Shown one piece after another: positions 8,569 through 27,855 of a stretch of DNA of 64,000 nt (position 1 is its first letter; each line of letters starts with the position of its first letter). The stretch is taken from the NCBI RefSeq assembly GCF_002001175.1, contig NZ_MUNT01000001.1, forward strand, positions 992,001 through 1,056,000, written 5' to 3'. The position numbers were made by a program, and so were the translations under genes. The notes under the pieces are model-generated. The model was not told the origin of the DNA. It saw nothing but the letters and a program-made list of their open reading frames with translations, and did not search any database. Origin of the DNA: Rhodanobacter sp. C03. Its GTDB lineage: Bacteria > Pseudomonadota > Gammaproteobacteria > Xanthomonadales > Rhodanobacteraceae.

Positions 8569-8624
8569 GCTGGATCTTTTTGATCCGGCGTGCCCGCGTT
8601 TCAGGATCCGCATGAGGCGGATCC
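8569..8624 (+). promoter_or_regulatory. rplK leader with two hairpins that share complementary arms
   Basis: Hairpin 1 pairs GCTGGATC (8569-8576) with GATCCGGC (8582-8589) around TTTTT. Hairpin 2 pairs GGATCCGC (8604-8611) with GCGGATCC (8617-8624) around ATGAG. All four arms contain GGATC or GATCC, so arms of one hairpin can also pair with the other. In E. coli the rplK leader is where L1 represses its own operon; whether this structure is the L1 site is an inference. Confidence 0.5.
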
Positions 8625-8693
8625 GTTCCTTTCATCCACGGACCGGTGCACAGCGAGGAGCCGCAAGGCGCCTGGACTCGCGAGGAAAATCCC

Positions 8694-9122
8694 ATGGCAA
8701 AGAAAGTTGTCGGTTACATCAAGTTGCAGGTCAAGGCCGGTCAGGCCAATCCGTCGCCGCCGGTGGGCCCCGCCCTCGGTCAGCGCGGTCTGAACATCAT
8801 GGAGTTCTGCAAGGCGTTCAACGCCGCCACGCAGAAGCTGGAGCCGGGTCTGCCGATTCCGTGCATCATCACCGCGTACTCCGACCGCAGCTTCACCTTC
8901 ATCACCAAGACCCCGCCCGCCACGATTCTTCTGAAGAAGATCACCGGCACCGCGAAGGGTTCGCCGAAGCCGAATACCGACAAGGTTGGCAAGGTTACCC
9001 GCAAGCAGCTGGAAGACGTGGCAAAGCAGAAGGAGCCGGATCTGACGGCTGCCGATCTCGACGCCGCGGTGCGCACCATTGCCGGTAGCGCCCGCAGCAT
9101 GGGCCTTGTGGTGGAGGGTTAA
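8694..9122 (+). CDS. rplK: 50S ribosomal protein L11
   Basis: Binds the GTPase-associated region of 23S rRNA and is needed for factor-dependent GTP hydrolysis and RelA activation. The 142-residue protein has the N-terminal [20 protein letters not shown] segment, where thiostrepton-type drugs act in other species, and the C-terminal rRNA-binding [12 protein letters not shown] and SARSMGL region. ATG 8694 gives the usual [12 protein letters not shown] start and GAGGAAAA lies just upstream. rplA follows after 3 nt. Confidence 0.98.
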   Translation: MAKKVVGYIKLQVKAGQANPSPPVGPALGQRGLNIMEFCKAFNAATQKLEPGLPIPCIITAYSDRSFTFITKTPPATILLKKITGTAKGSPKPNTDKVGKVTRKQLEDVAKQKEPDLTAADLDAAVRTIAGSARSMGLVVEG

Positions 9123-9125
9123 GAC

Positions 9126-9833
9126 ATGGCAAAGCTCACGAAGCGTATGAAGTCGGCTACGGCCGCAGTGCAGCCGGGCAAGTTTTATGGCCTGGAAGAA
9201 GCCCTCAAGATCGTCAAGGACAACGCCACGGCGAAGTTCGCCGAGTCGGTGGATGTGTCCGTGCGTCTGGGCATCGATGCAAAGAAATCCGACCAGGGCG
9301 TACGTGGTTCCTCGCTGCTGCCGCACGGCACCGGCAAGACCGTCAAGGTCGCCGTGTTCTGCCCGCCGGGCGAGAAGGCCGAGGCTGCCAAGGCTGCCGG
9401 TGCCGACGCCGTCGGCATGGACGACCTGGCCGAACGCATGCAGGCCGGTGATCTCGACTTCGGTCGTGTGATCGCCACGCCGGACGCGATGCGCGTGGTC
9501 GGCAAGCTCGGCCAGCTGCTCGGCCCGCGCGGCCTGATGCCGAACCCGAAGGATGGCTCGGTCACTGCCGACGTCGCCACCGCGGTCAAGAACGCCAAGG
9601 CCGGCCAGGTGAAGTTCCGCAACGACAAGGCGGGCATCATCCACGCCACCATCGGCAAGGCCAGCTTCGAGGCGTCCCAGCTCGCGGACAACCTCAACAC
9701 GCTGATTGCCGACCTGCTGAAGGCCAAGCCGTCCACGGCGAAGGGTCAGTTCCTGCAGAAGGTTGCCCTGTCCAGCACGATGGGCGTCGGCGTCGCCGTC
9801 GATACCTCGTCGCTGAACATCGCGGCCAAGTAA
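9126..9833 (+). CDS. rplA: 50S ribosomal protein L1
   Basis: Forms the mobile L1 stalk that handles deacylated tRNA at the E site, and in E. coli represses the rplK-rplA message when in excess. The 235-residue protein has the expected two-domain sequence, including [11 protein letters not shown] in the insert domain and the [13 protein letters not shown] loop of domain I. It lies 3 nt after rplK, so translation is coupled. A hairpin with a T-run follows 10 nt after the stop. Confidence 0.98.
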   Translation: MAKLTKRMKSATAAVQPGKFYGLEEALKIVKDNATAKFAESVDVSVRLGIDAKKSDQGVRGSSLLPHGTGKTVKVAVFCPPGEKAEAAKAAGADAVGMDDLAERMQAGDLDFGRVIATPDAMRVVGKLGQLLGPRGLMPNPKDGSVTADVATAVKNAKAGQVKFRNDKAGIIHATIGKASFEASQLADNLNTLIADLLKAKPSTAKGQFLQKVALSSTMGVGVAVDTSSLNIAAK

Positions 9834-9842
9834 GAATCAAGT

Positions 9843-9878
9843 CCTGCATCGGCGTTTCGTCGATGCAGGCAAGTTTTT
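9843..9878 (+). terminator. Terminator-like hairpin after rplA
   Basis: CCTGCATCG (9843-9851) and CGATGCAGG (9861-9869) make a 9-bp stem with a 9-nt loop, followed by CAAG and five T. It could partly separate rplKA from rplJL-rpoBC. Confidence 0.6.
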
Positions 9879-9916
9879 GAAGGCAGCCCCGGCTATGTAG
9901 GCCGGAGCAGCCGTCA

Positions 9917-10046
9917 AAGACCGCAGGCGCGATCAGCGCGCGATGACGACGGGCAGGAAGCTCGCACTGGCATGGAATCGCCGTCGTCGCCAGCGGGACC
10001 GCTTAATCGGGTTTCTTGCAAATCCGGCCTGCGCAGATGGTGCTGC
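9917..10046 (+). promoter_or_regulatory. Ribosomal L10 leader (autoregulatory mRNA structure)
   Basis: The 345-nt spacer between rplA and rplJ contains the hallmarks of the gammaproteobacterial L10 leader: AGACCGCAGGCGC (9918-9930), a GCTTAATC block (10001-10008) and CCTGCGCAGATGGTG (10028-10042), which pairs back to the first block. In E. coli, L10(L12)4 binds this fold and represses rplJL translation. The rest of the spacer (10047-10178) shows no gene; rplJ has GGAGG shortly before its ATG. Confidence 0.75.
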
Positions 10047-10178
10047 CCGATCTGGAATTGTTCGACTGTTCTGGAAAGGCCAACACCCGGGACACCCAGT
10101 GTCCCCGACGTCAAGGATGGCGTCGCCCAGGACCGCAAGCGGCAGGAGCCGTGAGCGGAGTTCATTTGGAGGAGTGCA

Positions 10179-10712
10179 ATGGCTCTAAATCTGTCTCAGA
10201 AGCATGAAGTAGTCGCCGAACTGGCAGAAATCGCCGCGAAGGCTCACTCCTTGATTGCTGTCGAGTATGCGGGCACCACGGTCGAACAGATGACCGCGAT
10301 GCGCAAGAAGGCTCGTGAATCCAGTGTGTACTTGAAGGTTGTCAAGAACACGCTCGCTTCGCGCGCTGTAGTCGGTACCGAGTTCGAGGTCGTCAAGGAC
10401 GCCCTGGTCGGTCCGCTGCTGTACGCATTCTCGATGGAAGAACCCGGCGCTGCCGGGCGTCTGATCAAGGAATTCGCCAAGGGCAACGACAAGCTGAAGG
10501 CGAAAATCGTCTCGGTGGAAGGCAAGTTGCTGCCGGCTGAGCACGTCGAAGTGCTGGCCTCGCTGCCGACCCGCCAACAGGCTCTGGCCATGCTGGCCCG
10601 TTTGCTGGCCGAACCGGCTTCGATGTTTGCCCGCGCCGTCAAGGCTGTGGCCGACAAGCAGGGTGGTGACGAAGTCGCCGCCGAAGCCCCGGCCGAAGTC
10701 GAGCCCGCCTAA
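10179..10712 (+). CDS. rplJ: 50S ribosomal protein L10
   Basis: Base of the L7/L12 stalk; anchors L12 dimers to the large subunit and regulates its own message. The 177-residue protein begins [19 protein letters not shown], has the rRNA-binding [10 protein letters not shown] segment and a C-terminal helix for L12 binding, ending with an Ala/Glu/Pro-rich tail. GGAGG at 10169-10173 is a strong ribosome-binding site for ATG 10179. rplL follows after 45 nt. Confidence 0.98.
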   Translation: MALNLSQKHEVVAELAEIAAKAHSLIAVEYAGTTVEQMTAMRKKARESSVYLKVVKNTLASRAVVGTEFEVVKDALVGPLLYAFSMEEPGAAGRLIKEFAKGNDKLKAKIVSVEGKLLPAEHVEVLASLPTRQQALAMLARLLAEPASMFARAVKAVADKQGGDEVAAEAPAEVEPA

Positions 10713-10757
10713 GTTCGTCGTCTATCTAAACTGAATCCATTTCCAGAGGTAAATCAA

Positions 10758-11126
10758 ATGTCCCTGTCCAACGAACAAATCGTTGAAGCCGTAGCCGCCA
10801 AGTCACTGATGGAAGTGATGGATCTGGTCAAGGCCATCGAAGAGAAGTTTGGCGTGTCCGCTGCTGCCCCGGTTGCCGCTGCTGGCCCGGCTGCTGCTGC
10901 TGTGGTTGCCGAAGTACAGACCGAATTCGACGTCATCCTGAAGAACGCCGGCGCCAAGAAGGTCGACGTGATCAAGGCTGTTCGCGCGATCACCGGCCTG
11001 GGCCTGAAGGAAGCCAAGGACCTCACCGAGGCCGGCGGCGTCCTGAAGGAAGCCGTGTCGAAGGAAGACGCCGAGAAGTTCAAGAAGGACCTCGAAGCTG
11101 CCGGCGCCACGGTCGAACTGAAGTAA
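10758..11126 (+). CDS. rplL: 50S ribosomal protein L7/L12
   Basis: Flexible stalk protein that recruits translation GTPases. The 122-residue sequence has the N-terminal dimer domain ([22 protein letters not shown] region), an Ala/Pro-rich hinge at about residues 36-52, and a C-terminal domain with the [22 protein letters not shown] helix that contacts EF-G and EF-Tu. AGAGG lies upstream of ATG 10758. The gene ends 43 nt before a hairpin attenuator that precedes rpoB. Confidence 0.98.
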   Translation: MSLSNEQIVEAVAAKSLMEVMDLVKAIEEKFGVSAAAPVAAAGPAAAAVVAEVQTEFDVILKNAGAKKVDVIKAVRAITGLGLKEAKDLTEAGGVLKEAVSKEDAEKFKKDLEAAGATVELK

Positions 11127-11168
11127 TTGGCGCCTTGCGCGTCGTCAGTTTGATCTAGCGTCAAGCAA

Positions 11169-11195
11169 GCCTGGGGGCGTGAGCCCCCGGGCTTT
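11169..11195 (+). terminator. rplL-rpoB attenuator hairpin
   Basis: GCCTGGGGGC (11169-11178) and GCCCCCGGGC (11183-11192) form a 10-bp GC-rich stem with a GTGA loop and only three T after it. A partial terminator at this position keeps RNA polymerase subunits below ribosomal protein levels in E. coli; the same role is inferred here. Confidence 0.65.
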
Positions 11196-11228
11196 GCCTG
11201 CTTAGGCGCGAAAGAGTTGAGCGAGGAG

Positions 11229-11277
11229 GGGAATGGAGAATAAGGATTCGCCTGTCGATTCCACATTCTCGATTCCC
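11229..11277 (+). repeat. Long imperfect inverted repeat in the rplL-rpoB spacer
   Basis: Two 22-nt arms (11229-11250 and 11256-11277) match at 18 positions around a 5-nt CCTGT loop. The arms are built of GGGAAT and GAGAAT blocks. A related but weaker inverted repeat of GGAAATCGGGAATAG type spans the pth-ychF spacer (about 3731-3746 and 3775-3790). It looks like a dispersed hairpin element rather than part of the attenuator. Confidence 0.5.
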
Positions 11278-11363
11278 AGATCCACGGATTTGTGAACACC
11301 TGATTTTTCATTCAGCCGGTGTGTGCACCACCGGCGTCACTGCGAACCGAGGCGCTACCGATC

Positions 11364-15524
<4,161 letters not shown>

Positions 15525-15549
15525 TCCGCGCAGTCACCGGAGATTTCGA

Positions 15550-19764
<4,215 letters not shown>

Positions 19765-19793
19765 GCCCGGCCAGGGCTTCACTCGCTGACATA

Positions 19794-19830
19794 CGAAATG
19801 AGGCGCACGGATGCGCCTCGTGTTCGGGCC
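19794..19830 (+). repeat. Short hairpin element shared with the rpsJ leader (copy 1)
   Basis: CGAAATGAGGCGCA is followed by a hairpin with arms GAGGCGCA (19800-19807) and TGCGCCTC (19812-19819), then GTGTTCG. Nearly the same 33-36 nt occurs at 24585-24622 in the rpsJ leader. Here it lies before the predicted rpsL promoter. Confidence 0.6.
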
Positions 19831-19850
19831 CAGGACGGCAGGGTGCTGGC

Positions 19851-19879
19851 TTGCCTATGGCAGGTTGCCCATGTTAAAT
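19851..19879 (+). promoter_or_regulatory. Predicted sigma-70 promoter of the str operon (rpsL)
   Basis: TTGCCT (19851-19856), a 17-nt spacer and TTAAAT (19874-19879). Transcription would start near 19886, about 55 nt before rpsL. Confidence 0.65.
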
Positions 19880-19941
19880 TCCCGCTTCTTGGCAGACCGA
19901 GCTTATTCGGGCTGCCTTTATGTTTTCAGGAACAGCTTCGC

Positions 19942-20316
<375 letters not shown>

Positions 20317-20328
20317 AGGACTCGAAAC

Positions 20329-20796
20329 ATGTCGCGTAAAGGTTCACATCCCGCCCGTCTGGTTCTGCCGGATCCCAAGCATGGCAGCCAGCTGATCGCC
20401 CGTTTCATCAACATGGTGATGAAGAGCGGCAAGAAGTCCGTGGCCGAGAGCATCGTTTACGGTGCGCTGCAGCACATTGGCGAAAAGAATGCCGAGCCGG
20501 TGGCTCTGGTCGAGAAGGCGCTCAACAACATCGCTCCGGCGGTTGAGGTGAAGTCGCGTCGCGTCGGTGGTGCCACCTATCAGGTGCCGGTCGAAGTGCG
20601 TCCGGGTCGCCGCATGGCGCTGGCGATGCGCTGGGTCATCGATGCTGCGCGCAAGCGCGGCGAGACGTCGATGCCGCGCAAGCTGGCCGCCGAGCTGCTC
20701 GAAGCTTCGGAAAGCCGTGGTGGTGCCGCCAAGAAGCGTGAAGAAACGCATCGCATGGCAGAAGCCAACAAGGCCTTCTCGCACTATCGCTGGTAA
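20329..20796 (+). CDS. rpsG: 30S ribosomal protein S7
   Basis: Primary binding protein of the 16S 3' domain; organises the head of the small subunit and contacts E-site tRNA. The 155-residue protein begins [22 protein letters not shown] and has the beta-hairpin [24 protein letters not shown] region (arm near the E site). In E. coli S7 represses the str operon. A 242-nt spacer full of hairpins separates it from fusA, much longer than in E. coli. Confidence 0.98.
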   Translation: MSRKGSHPARLVLPDPKHGSQLIARFINMVMKSGKKSVAESIVYGALQHIGEKNAEPVALVEKALNNIAPAVEVKSRRVGGATYQVPVEVRPGRRMALAMRWVIDAARKRGETSMPRKLAAELLEASESRGGAAKKREETHRMAEANKAFSHYRW

Positions 20797-20804
20797 TTGT
20801 TTTG

Positions 20805-20967
20805 CTTTGCCGTCTCCATGACGGCAAAGAACAAATCCGCCGCCCGAGGCGGATTCTTGAAGTTCATGCCGTCTTCCTTGGCGGCTAAGAACAAGCCGGC
20901 ATCTATGCCGAGATCTGATTCAAACCGTCATCCTTGACGGCAAAGAACACCCCGCCATCCATGGCGG
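20805..20967 (+). repeat. Three tandem double-hairpin elements (six stem-loops) between rpsG and fusA
   Basis: Six stem-loops lie in a row: 20805-20829 (10 bp), 20834-20855 (8 bp), 20868-20885 (6 bp), 20897-20910 (5 bp), 20925-20940 (6 bp) and 20952-20967 (6 bp). They group in pairs joined by the linker (A/T)AAGAACA. Loops are variants of CATCCATG while stems change with compensation, for example CCGTCA/TGACGG versus CCGCCA/TGGCGG. An inverted copy lies at 5885-5930. This is not coding and not a CRISPR: units differ and no unique spacers are present. Confidence 0.8.
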
Positions 20968-21038
20968 ACTCCTAAATAGAGCACGGCCCGGACGGCTGTT
21001 TTGAATCAGGGCAGGTAGCCCGACACAGGTAAATATTC

Positions 21039-23156
<2,118 letters not shown>

Positions 23157-23205
23157 TAAGGCCGACTTTCCAACATATACCGTTCTTTTCTAGAGGTTCA
23201 GAGTC

Positions 23206-24396
23206 ATGGCAAAGGGTAAATTCGAACGCACCAAGCCGCACGTCAACGTCGGCACGATTGGTCACGTGGATCACGGCAAGACGACGCTGACGGCAGCGCT
23301 GACGAAGGTCGGTGCGGAACGTTTTGGTGGCGAGTTCAAGGATTACAGCTCGATCGACGCGGCGCCGGAAGAGAAGGCGCGCGGCATCACGATCTCGACC
23401 GCCCACGTGGAATACGAGTCGCCGAACCGCCATTACGCGCACGTCGACTGCCCGGGCCATGCGGACTATGTGAAGAACATGATCACGGGTGCGGCGCAGA
23501 TGGACGGCGCGATCCTGGTGTGCTCGGCCGCGGACGGCCCGATGCCGCAGACGCGCGAGCACATCCTGCTGTCGCGTCAGGTCGGTGTGCCGTACATCAT
23601 CGTCTACCTGAACAAGGCGGACCTGGTGGACGACGCCGAGCTGCTCGAGCTGGTCGAGATGGAAGTGCGCGAGCTGCTGTCGAAGTACGACTTCCCGGGC
23701 GACGACACCCCGATGATCCACGGTTCGGCCCGCATGGCGCTGGAAGGCGATCAGAGCGAGATCGGCGTGCCGTCGATCATCAAGCTGGTCGACGCGCTGG
23801 ACAGCTATATCCCGGAGCCGACGCGCGTCATCGACCGTCCGTTCCTGATGCCGGTGGAAGACGTGTTCTCGATCTCGGGCCGCGGCACCGTGGTGACCGG
23901 TCGTATCGAGCGCGGCATCATCAAGGTCGGCGACGAAATCGAAGTGGTCGGCATCCGCGACACGCAGAAGACCACGGTCACCGGCGTGGAAATGTTCCGC
24001 AAGCTGCTGGACCAGGGTCAGGCAGGCGACAACGCCGGTCTGCTGCTGCGCGGTCTGAAGCGTGACGACGTGGAGCGTGGCCAGGTGCTGGCCAAGCCGG
24101 GCACGATCACCCCGCACACGGACTTCGAGGCTGAGGTGTATGTGCTGTCGAAGGACGAGGGTGGCCGTCATACGCCGTTCTTCAAGGGTTACCGTCCGCA
24201 GTTCTACTTCCGCACGACCGACGTGACCGGTGCTTGCCAGTTGCCGGAAGGCGTGGAGATGGTGATGCCGGGTGACAACGTGAAGATGGTGGTGAGCCTG
24301 ATCCACCCGATCGCGATGGACGAAGGTCTGCGTTTCGCCATTCGCGAAGGCGGCCGCACCGTCGGCGCCGGCGTCGTGGCCAAGGTCATCAAGTAA
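23206..24396 (+). CDS. tuf: Elongation factor Tu, copy 2
   Basis: Second gene for the aminoacyl-tRNA carrier GTPase, last gene of the str operon (E. coli tufA position). It encodes the same 396 residues as the copy at 6094, with the same [13 protein letters not shown] and NKAD motifs. Over 1191 nt I see about six differences, all silent, and the first roughly 525 nt are identical, a sign of ongoing gene conversion. Flanking DNA differs completely from copy 1. A perfect 24-nt palindrome follows the stop. Confidence 0.98.
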   Translation: MAKGKFERTKPHVNVGTIGHVDHGKTTLTAALTKVGAERFGGEFKDYSSIDAAPEEKARGITISTAHVEYESPNRHYAHVDCPGHADYVKNMITGAAQMDGAILVCSAADGPMPQTREHILLSRQVGVPYIIVYLNKADLVDDAELLELVEMEVRELLSKYDFPGDDTPMIHGSARMALEGDQSEIGVPSIIKLVDALDSYIPEPTRVIDRPFLMPVEDVFSISGRGTVVTGRIERGIIKVGDEIEVVGIRDTQKTTVTGVEMFRKLLDQGQAGDNAGLLLRGLKRDDVERGQVLAKPGTITPHTDFEAEVYVLSKDEGGRHTPFFKGYRPQFYFRTTDVTGACQLPEGVEMVMPGDNVKMVVSLIHPIAMDEGLRFAIREGGRTVGAGVVAKVIK

Positions 24397-24404
24397 GTCC
24401 TGTT

Positions 24405-24428
24405 ATCCCGGCAGCTAGCTGCCGGGAT
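24405..24428. terminator. Perfect 24-nt palindrome after the str operon
   Basis: ATCCCGGCAGCT (24405-24416) is followed directly by its reverse complement (24417-24428), beginning 9 nt after the tuf stop. It can form a 10-bp hairpin with a CTAG loop. There is no U-run, so it may protect the mRNA 3' end or terminate weakly. Confidence 0.55.
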
Positions 24429-24509
24429 GACTTCCGTCGTTGATCCGGCCTGTTGGTCGGATAGCGCCGGGCAAGTGGGGGCCCTCTGCGATGTTTTTCA
24501 TCGGGGTAC

Positions 24510-24538
24510 TTCACTAAGCCGAAATTTGCATGTATACT
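24510..24538 (+). promoter_or_regulatory. Predicted sigma-70 promoter of the S10 operon
   Basis: TTCACT (24510-24515), 17-nt spacer and TATACT (24533-24538). The transcript would start near 24545 and carry a leader of about 307 nt before rpsJ. The 24429-24509 stretch shows nothing else. Confidence 0.65.
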
Positions 24539-24584
24539 TCGCAGCTTGCTTATCGATAGAGGCTGGTCCTCGGTCGATCTACCG

Positions 24585-24622
24585 CGAAATGAGGCGCAGG
24601 ATGCGCTTCGAGTTCGCAGGCC
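24585..24622 (+). repeat. Short hairpin element shared with the rpsL upstream region (copy 2)
   Basis: CGAAATGAGGCGCA, then GGATGCGC, TTCG and AGTTCG match the element at 19794-19830 at about 30 of 33 positions. Arms GAGGCGCA (24591-24598) and TGCGCTTC (24602-24609) pair with one G-U. Here the element lies inside the transcribed S10 leader. Confidence 0.6.
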
Positions 24623-24701
24623 GGGATGGCCCTCGCAATTCAATGTAATCACAGGGTGCATCCCTGCTGATTATGTTTTTTTGCGTGATACGCAACTACG
24701 T

Positions 24702-24736
24702 CCAAGCGAGCCGCCTAGCGCTCGCTTGGTCTTTTT
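24702..24736 (+). terminator. Terminator hairpin inside the S10 operon leader
   Basis: CCAAGCGAGC (24702-24711) and GCTCGCTTGG (24720-24729) form a perfect 10-bp stem with an 8-nt loop, followed by TC and five T. It lies between the predicted promoter and rpsJ, so it should act as a premature terminator. L4-controlled attenuation of the S10 leader is known in E. coli; the same control is an inference here. Confidence 0.75.
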
Positions 24737-24851
24737 GAATTTGGGGCCGTGTAGTTGGTTTGCGGCTGCCGATGTGGTGGTAAAGGGTTGTGCGAGGCGG
24801 TGAGAAGCCGTTTCGTTTCACATTACGTTCTTTCGACAACAGGACACGGTT

Positions 24852-25163
24852 ATGGCGAACCAGAAGATTCGGATTCGGCTGAAAGCGTACGATCATCGTC
24901 TGATCGACCGCTCAGCCAGTGAGATCGTCGAGACGGCCAAGCGCACTGGCGCAACGGTACTCGGCCCGATTCCACTCCCGACGAAAATCGAGCGTTACAC
25001 CATCCTGACGTCGCCGCACGTCGACAAGGATGCACGCGACCAGTACGAGACCCGTACTCACAAGCGTGTGCTCGACATCATCGACCCGAACGACAAAACC
25101 GTGGACGCGCTCATGAAGCTTGATCTCGCCGCTGGCGTCGATGTTCAGATCAAGCTCGGTTGA
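24852..25163 (+). CDS. rpsJ: 30S ribosomal protein S10
   Basis: First gene of the S10 operon; a small-subunit head protein that also acts as NusE in transcription antitermination with NusB and NusG. The 103-residue protein begins [21 protein letters not shown] and ends with a VDVQIKLG strand, typical of the family. AGGA lies upstream of ATG 24852. rplC follows after 20 nt. Confidence 0.98.
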   Translation: MANQKIRIRLKAYDHRLIDRSASEIVETAKRTGATVLGPIPLPTKIERYTILTSPHVDKDARDQYETRTHKRVLDIIDPNDKTVDALMKLDLAAGVDVQIKLG

Positions 25164-25183
25164 GCGACAGACAGGATACGAAG

Positions 25184-25825
25184 ATGAGTATCGGATTGGT
25201 TGGCCGCAAATGCGGCATGAGCCGACTCTTCACTGAAGATGGCCGCTCGATTCCGGTGACGCTGATTGAAGCGACGCCGAACCGCGTGACCCAGTTGAAG
25301 ACGGACGATAACGATGGCTACAGCGCCGTCCAGGTTTCCGCGGGCAGCAAGCGCGCGAACCTGCTGACGCAGCCGCTGAAAGGTCACTACGCGAAGGCCA
25401 AGGTTGAGCCGGGTCGTGGCTTGTGGGAATTCCGTGTGTCTGCCGACGATCTCGGCAAGTACACCGTGGGCAGCGAGATCAAGGCAGACGACGTGTTCAC
25501 CGTCGGCCAGATTGTCGACGTTGCCGGCGTGTCGAAAGGCAAGGGCTTCCAGGGCACGATCAAGCGCTGGAACTTCAAGATGGGTGACGCTACCCACGGT
25601 AACTCGCTGTCGCATCGCGCGCCGGGTTCCATCGGTCAGCGTCAGACCCCGGGCCGCGTGTTCCCGGGCAAGAAGATGTCCGGTCACATGGGTGCGGTCA
25701 ATCGCACGCAGCAGGGTCTGGAAGTGGTCAAGGTCGACGCCGAGCGTCATCTGATCGCGGTGAAGGGTGCGGTACCGGGTGCAACCGGTGGCGACGTCAT
25801 CATCCGCCCGACGACGAAGAGCTGA
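25184..25825 (+). CDS. rplC: 50S ribosomal protein L3
   Basis: Early-assembly protein near the peptidyl transferase centre. The 213-residue protein starts [16 protein letters not shown] and has the long loop region [37 protein letters not shown] that reaches into the core; its Gln in GQRQTPG is the PrmB methylation site in E. coli. ATG 25184 is preferred over the TTG at 25160, since it matches the family start. rplD follows by 10 nt. Confidence 0.98.
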   Translation: MSIGLVGRKCGMSRLFTEDGRSIPVTLIEATPNRVTQLKTDDNDGYSAVQVSAGSKRANLLTQPLKGHYAKAKVEPGRGLWEFRVSADDLGKYTVGSEIKADDVFTVGQIVDVAGVSKGKGFQGTIKRWNFKMGDATHGNSLSHRAPGSIGQRQTPGRVFPGKKMSGHMGAVNRTQQGLEVVKVDAERHLIAVKGAVPGATGGDVIIRPTTKS

Positions 25826-25835
25826 GGAGAACGCC

Positions 25836-26438
25836 ATGGAACTCAATGTTATTGGCGCCAAGTCGCTCAGCGTGTCGGACGAAGTGTTCGGCGGTGAGTA
25901 CAAGAAGGCCCTGGTTCACCAGGTCGTGATCGCCTACCAGGCGGCCGGCCGTGCCGGTACCCAGTCGCAGCTGTCGCGCGGCGAGATGTCCGGTACCACC
26001 AAGAAATTCAAGAAGCAGAAGGGCGGCGGCGCCCGTCACGGTGATTACCGTGCACCGATCTTTGTCGGTGGTGGCCGCACCTTCGCGGCGAAGCCGCGCA
26101 GCTACGAGCAGAAGGTCAACCGCAAGGCCTACCGCGTCGCGATCCGTTCGATCTTTTCTGAACTGATTCGTCAGGATCGCCTGAAGGTTGTCGAGAGTTT
26201 CGACATCGAGACGCCGAAGACCTCCGCGATGGTGGCCAAGCTGGCCGAGCTGGAAGTGTCCGGTCGCGTGTTGCTGGTGTCGGAAGATGCCAACGAATCC
26301 GTGTTCCTGGCTGCGCGCAACATTCCTTATATCCATGTGCTGGATGTGATGGGCCTGAATCCGGTCAGCCTGGTCGGTTCCGACCATGTGGTGGTCACGG
26401 TTGACGCGGTGAAGAAGATCGAGGAGTGGCTGGCATGA
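25836..26438 (+). CDS. rplD: 50S ribosomal protein L4
   Basis: Large-subunit protein lining the exit tunnel; in E. coli also the repressor of the S10 operon. The 200-residue protein has the extended tunnel loop with [22 protein letters not shown] and then [10 protein letters not shown], where macrolide-resistance changes occur in other bacteria. GAGGAGAA precedes ATG 25836. Its stop overlaps the rplW start (ATGA). A leader terminator upstream of rpsJ fits L4-mediated feedback. Confidence 0.98.
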   Translation: MELNVIGAKSLSVSDEVFGGEYKKALVHQVVIAYQAAGRAGTQSQLSRGEMSGTTKKFKKQKGGGARHGDYRAPIFVGGGRTFAAKPRSYEQKVNRKAYRVAIRSIFSELIRQDRLKVVESFDIETPKTSAMVAKLAELEVSGRVLLVSEDANESVFLAARNIPYIHVLDVMGLNPVSLVGSDHVVVTVDAVKKIEEWLA

Positions 26439-26728
26439 ACAACGAACGCATTCTCGATACGCTGCGCGCGCCGCACATCTCTGAGAAATCGGCGCGTCTG
26501 GCCGAGCATAACCAGTACGTATTCGTCGTTGCCCCCGCGGCAACCAAGGCCGATGTCCGCGCTGCCGTGGAGAAGTTGTTCGACGTCAAGGTCGAGCAGG
26601 TGAACCTCGTCAACACCAAGGGCAAGGTCAAAGCCTTTCGTCAACGCGCTGGCAGCCGCCAGGGCAAGCGCAAGGCCTATGTGCGTCTTGCCGATGGTCA
26701 AACCATCGACGTGTCCGCCAAGGCCTGA
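26435..26728 (+). CDS. rplW: 50S ribosomal protein L23
   Basis: Sits at the exit of the peptide tunnel and is the docking site for trigger factor and SRP. The 97-residue protein contains [15 protein letters not shown] and the [27 protein letters not shown] loop region. ATG 26435 overlaps the rplD stop by the ATGA arrangement, implying coupled translation; an in-frame GTG nine nt upstream is unlikely to be used. Confidence 0.97.
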   Translation: MNNERILDTLRAPHISEKSARLAEHNQYVFVVAPAATKADVRAAVEKLFDVKVEQVNLVNTKGKVKAFRQRAGSRQGKRKAYVRLADGQTIDVSAKA

Positions 26729-26745
26729 GCCAGGAGTTTTGTGAG

Positions 26746-27570
26746 ATGGCATTAATCAACCACAAGCCGACCTCGCCCGGCCGTCGTGACGCGGTAAGCG
26801 TCCGTACGGAAGGTCTGCACAAGGGCGCGCCGTACGCGGCGTTGACCGAGTCGCAGTCCAAGACTGGCGGTCGTAATCATCATGGTCGCATCACGGTGCG
26901 TCATCGTGGCGGCGGTCACAAGCAGCAATACCGCATCATCGATTTCAAGCGTGACAAGGAAGGCATCGCCGCCCGCGTCGAGCGCATCGAATACGATCCG
27001 AACCGCACCGCGCACATCGCGCTGCTGTGCTACGCCGATGGCGAGCGTCGCTACATCATCGCGCCGAAGGGCGTGGCGGTGGACGATCGTCTGGTGTCCG
27101 GTCGCGATGCGCCGATCAAGGCTGGCAACTGCCTGCAGCTGCGCAATATCCCGATGGGTAGCACGATCCATTGCATCGAGCTGCGTCCGGGCAAGGGTGC
27201 GCAGATCGCCCGCAGCGCCGGTGCCTCGGTGCAGCTGGTGGCTCGCGAATCCGGTTACGCCACGCTGCGTTTGCGCTCCGGCGAGATGCGTCGCGTCTCG
27301 GTCGATTGCCGCGCCACGATTGGTGAAGTCGGCAACGGCGAGCACAGCCTGAAGAAGCTCGGCAAGGCTGGCGCGAAGCGCTGGCTGGGTATCCGCCCGA
27401 CCGTTCGCGGTGTGGTGATGAACCCGGTCGACCATCCGCACGGTGGTGGCGAAGGCAAGACTTCAGGTGGTCGTCATCCGGTCAGCCCGTGGGGCACGCC
27501 GGCCAAGGGCTACAAGACCCGTAACAACAAGCGCACGCAGCAGTTCATCGTGCGTCGTCGTACGAAGTAA
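26746..27570 (+). CDS. rplB: 50S ribosomal protein L2
   Basis: One of the most conserved ribosomal proteins, needed for subunit joining and peptidyl transferase function. The 274-residue protein shows the [20 protein letters not shown] region and the C-terminal [20 protein letters not shown] motif with the critical His. ATG 26746 has AGGAGT upstream. rpsS follows after 12 nt. Confidence 0.98.
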   Translation: MALINHKPTSPGRRDAVSVRTEGLHKGAPYAALTESQSKTGGRNHHGRITVRHRGGGHKQQYRIIDFKRDKEGIAARVERIEYDPNRTAHIALLCYADGERRYIIAPKGVAVDDRLVSGRDAPIKAGNCLQLRNIPMGSTIHCIELRPGKGAQIARSAGASVQLVARESGYATLRLRSGEMRRVSVDCRATIGEVGNGEHSLKKLGKAGAKRWLGIRPTVRGVVMNPVDHPHGGGEGKTSGGRHPVSPWGTPAKGYKTRNNKRTQQFIVRRRTK

Positions 27571-27582
27571 CAGGAAACCGAC

Positions 27583-27855
27583 ATGCCTCGCTCTCTGAAG
27601 AAAGGTCCGTTCGTCGACCTTCACCTCGTAAAGAAGGTGGAAGCTGCGGTTTCCGCCAACAACAAGCGCCCGATCAAGACCTGGTCGCGTCGCTCGATGA
27701 TCCTGCCGGAAATGGTCGGCTTGACCATCGCCATCCACAACGGCCGTCAGCACGTACCCGTCCTGATCAACGAGAACATGGTCGGGCACAAGCTCGGCGA
27801 GTTCGCGGTGACCCGTACGTTCAAGGGCCATGTCGGCGACAAGAAGGGTAAGTGA
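27583..27855 (+). CDS. rpsS: 30S ribosomal protein S19
   Basis: Head protein of the small subunit that contacts L5/5S rRNA across the intersubunit bridge. The 90-residue protein begins [19 protein letters not shown] and has [21 protein letters not shown] and [16 protein letters not shown]. Its stop (TGA 27853-27855) overlaps the first base of the rplV ATG, so the two genes are translationally coupled. Confidence 0.98.
   Translation: MPRSLKKGPFVDLHLVKKVEAAVSANNKRPIKTWSRRSMILPEMVGLTIAIHNGRQHVPVLINENMVGHKLGEFAVTRTFKGHVGDKKGK

Noticed and set aside
20805-20967. CRISPR array between rpsG and fusA
   Set aside because: Units are palindromic and diverge from each other, spacing is irregular, there are no unique spacers of constant length and no cas genes nearby.
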